Shown here piece by piece: positions 5,986 to 6,979 of a stretch of 6,979 bases of DNA. The DNA comes from Akkermansiaceae bacterium. GTDB lineage: Bacteria > Verrucomicrobiota > Verrucomicrobiia > Verrucomicrobiales > Akkermansiaceae. The DNA lies in contig JALZUI010000110.1 in NCBI GenBank assembly GCA_023301545.1, forward strand, positions 1-6,979. The letters run 5' to 3'. The position numbers were made by a program, and so were the translations under genes. The number at the start of each line of letters is the position of its first letter. Within the stretch, counting starts at the first letter, position 1. The notes beneath the pieces were generated by a model, which was not told the origin of the DNA, did no database searches, and saw only the letters and a list, made by a program, of their open reading frames with translations.

Positions 5986-6864
5986 TTAGGCAAGATTGTG
6001 TTGGGATAGAAGCTCGCTCAGTTCCTTTTTTTCGCAAGAGCTAAGATTGACTAGCGGTAGGCGGAATTCGGCAGTGCATTTCCCGGCTATAGCGCAGGCT
6101 TCTTTGATCGGTAGAGGGTTCACCGCGAGCCCCATTAGGCTATTGGTGAGTGGGAGGAGCTTATAGAACTCCTCTTGAGCGTTAGCGAGGTTTCCAGAGA
6201 GGCAGGCGGAGACCATTGCTTTCATTTCAGCAGGGATAAGGTTAGAGGTTACGGAAACCAGACCGCAAGCTCCTGCCGCGAGGAAGGGAAGGGTGAGAGG
6301 ATCGTCACCGCAGAGAATAGCGAAATCAGAGCCCAAAGCAGCGCGGAGGTCGATTACGCGAGAGGTTCGTCCGCCTGCTTCCTTGATGGCGGTAATGTTC
6401 GCGTGGTCGTTTGCTAGGCGTTGTGCGGTTTCGACTTCGATCTCGATGACGCTTCGGCCAGGAACAGAGTAGAGCATGATCGGGAGCTTGGTCGCTTTCG
6501 CGATCGCAGAAAAGTGTTGGTAGAGCCCTTCTTGGGAAGGCTTATTGTAGTATGGAGTGACCTGCATCGTTGCGTCTGCTCCTACGCGTTCAGCTGCCTG
6601 TGTGAGGTGGATCGCTTCGGCTGTAGAGTTTGCTCCTGATCCCGCGATGACTTTGATTCGGCCAGCCACTGCTTGGACACAAAACTCAATGACCCGAATG
6701 TGCTCTGCATTTGTCAGAGTAGGGGACTCTCCTGTGGTGCCAGCGGGGACAATTCCGTCAACTCCAGCAGAGATTTGCTCCTCTATCAGTTGAGAGAGAG
6801 CTTCTTCATCAATCGCTCCATCGCGGAACGGGGTAATCAAGGCTGTAAACAATCCAGTGAACAT
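5986..6864 (-). CDS. dapA: 4-hydroxy-tetrahydrodipicolinate synthase
   Basis: DapA condenses pyruvate with aspartate semialdehyde, the first committed step to diaminopimelate and lysine. From the ATG at 6864 the protein has 292 residues, the typical length, and begins FTGLFTALITPF as the family does. Key residues are in place: Thr43-Thr44 in AGTTGESPTL (41-50), Tyr106 in TPYYNKPSQEG (103-113), Tyr132 in LYSVPGR with Arg137, and the Schiff-base lysine Lys161 in AIKEAGG (159-165). Ser133 replaces the more usual Asn of the YNVPGR motif. The frame stays open upstream to a TTG at 6900, which would add 12 residues unlike the family, so 6864 is chosen although its ribosome-binding site is weak. It is the first gene of the dapA-dapB-CNNM cluster. 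Feedback inhibition by lysine cannot be judged from sequence alone. Confidence 0.96.
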   Translation of the reverse strand: MFTGLFTALITPFRDGAIDEEALSQLIEEQISAGVDGIVPAGTTGESPTLTNAEHIRVIEFCVQAVAGRIKVIAGSGANSTAEAIHLTQAAERVGADATMQVTPYYNKPSQEGLYQHFSAIAKATKLPIMLYSVPGRSVIEIEVETAQRLANDHANITAIKEAGGRTSRVIDLRAALGSDFAILCGDDPLTLPFLAAGACGLVSVTSNLIPAEMKAMVSACLSGNLANAQEEFYKLLPLTNSLMGLAVNPLPIKEACAIAGKCTAEFRLPLVNLSSCEKKELSELLSQHNLA

Positions 6865-6979
6865 ATCCGCATCATTTAACAATGGAAAGGAAGTGTGCAA
6901 CCATATTCTCGTTCAGAAACTATAAAATACTACCGGAATGAGCTCGGGGTGAAATTACCGAAAGAGAGCAAAAGGATCG
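6865..6979. other. Region upstream of dapA, possible promoter and edges of neighbouring genes
   Basis: No complete gene is visible in these 115 nt. A minus-strand TATAGT (6924-6919), the same -10 hexamer as the tRNA promoter here, could belong to a dapA promoter, but no good -35 box lies 16-18 nt before it. At the edge, two partial readings are possible. On the minus strand, seven codons (DPFALFR) run into a TAA at 6957-6955 and could be the C-terminus of an upstream gene. On the plus strand, a GTG at 6949 opens a frame (GTG, then KLPKESKRI) to the window end, possibly a divergent gene. The two readings exclude each other in practice, and the window is too short to choose between them. Confidence 0.3.

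Noticed and set aside
6862..6902. TTGCAC (6901-6896 region) with TTAAAT as a promoter giving a near-leaderless dapA mRNA
   Set aside because: The spacing is 15 nt, the -10 match is 4 of 6, and the start would fall within a few bases of the ATG. This is too weak to annotate.

Overview
The window is ordinary bacterial chromosome, densely packed: seven complete protein genes plus one tRNA gene, with no mobile element, phage gene, CRISPR array or rRNA. The organism makes lysine/diaminopimelate by the DapA-DapB route, so it very likely has a peptidoglycan wall. Base composition is moderate (roughly 50% GC by eye) and ribosome-binding sites are often weak. The mix of family variants (short single-domain mannose-1-phosphate guanylyltransferase, CNNM/Mam3-like DUF21 protein, RuvX-RluD pair) would fit a member of the Verrucomicrobiota/PVC group such as Opitutales. 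That placement is an impression and not a demonstrated assignment.

Layout. (1) 1-226, minus strand: a tRNA-Thr(TGT) with its own promoter (about 130-159) and a very strong intrinsic terminator (1-47) whose stem begins at the encoded CCA end. (2) 227-1477, minus: cinA, a two-domain MoCF-like/PncC protein. (3) From about 1577, plus: manC, ruvX and rluD, closely spaced (17 nt and 4 nt gaps) and probably one operon, divergent from cinA. (4) 4134-6864, minus: dapA, dapB and a CNNM/DUF21-CBS membrane protein, transcribed in that order. dapA and dapB are 6 nt apart. dapB and the membrane protein gene are separated by a short gap carrying a 9-bp inverted repeat around the membrane protein's first ATG. 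rluD and this cluster converge with only 31 nt between stop codons. (5) 6865-6979: the region upstream of dapA, with no complete gene.

The genes cover separate housekeeping jobs. These are threonine decoding, NAD-related pyridine nucleotide salvage/repair (CinA), GDP-mannose supply for glycans (ManC), Holliday-junction or pre-16S rRNA processing (RuvX), 23S rRNA pseudouridylation (RluD), the first two committed steps to diaminopimelate (DapA, DapB), and probably Mg2+/divalent cation handling (CNNM-like protein).

I found no convincing new biological system. The points most worth a second look are the CNNM-like protein, whose membrane-domain motifs look more like the eukaryotic CNNM/Mam3 branch than CorC/HlyC; the hairpin around its start codon; the overlap of the tRNA CCA end with a 17-bp terminator stem; and a shortened cofactor-binding region in DapB.
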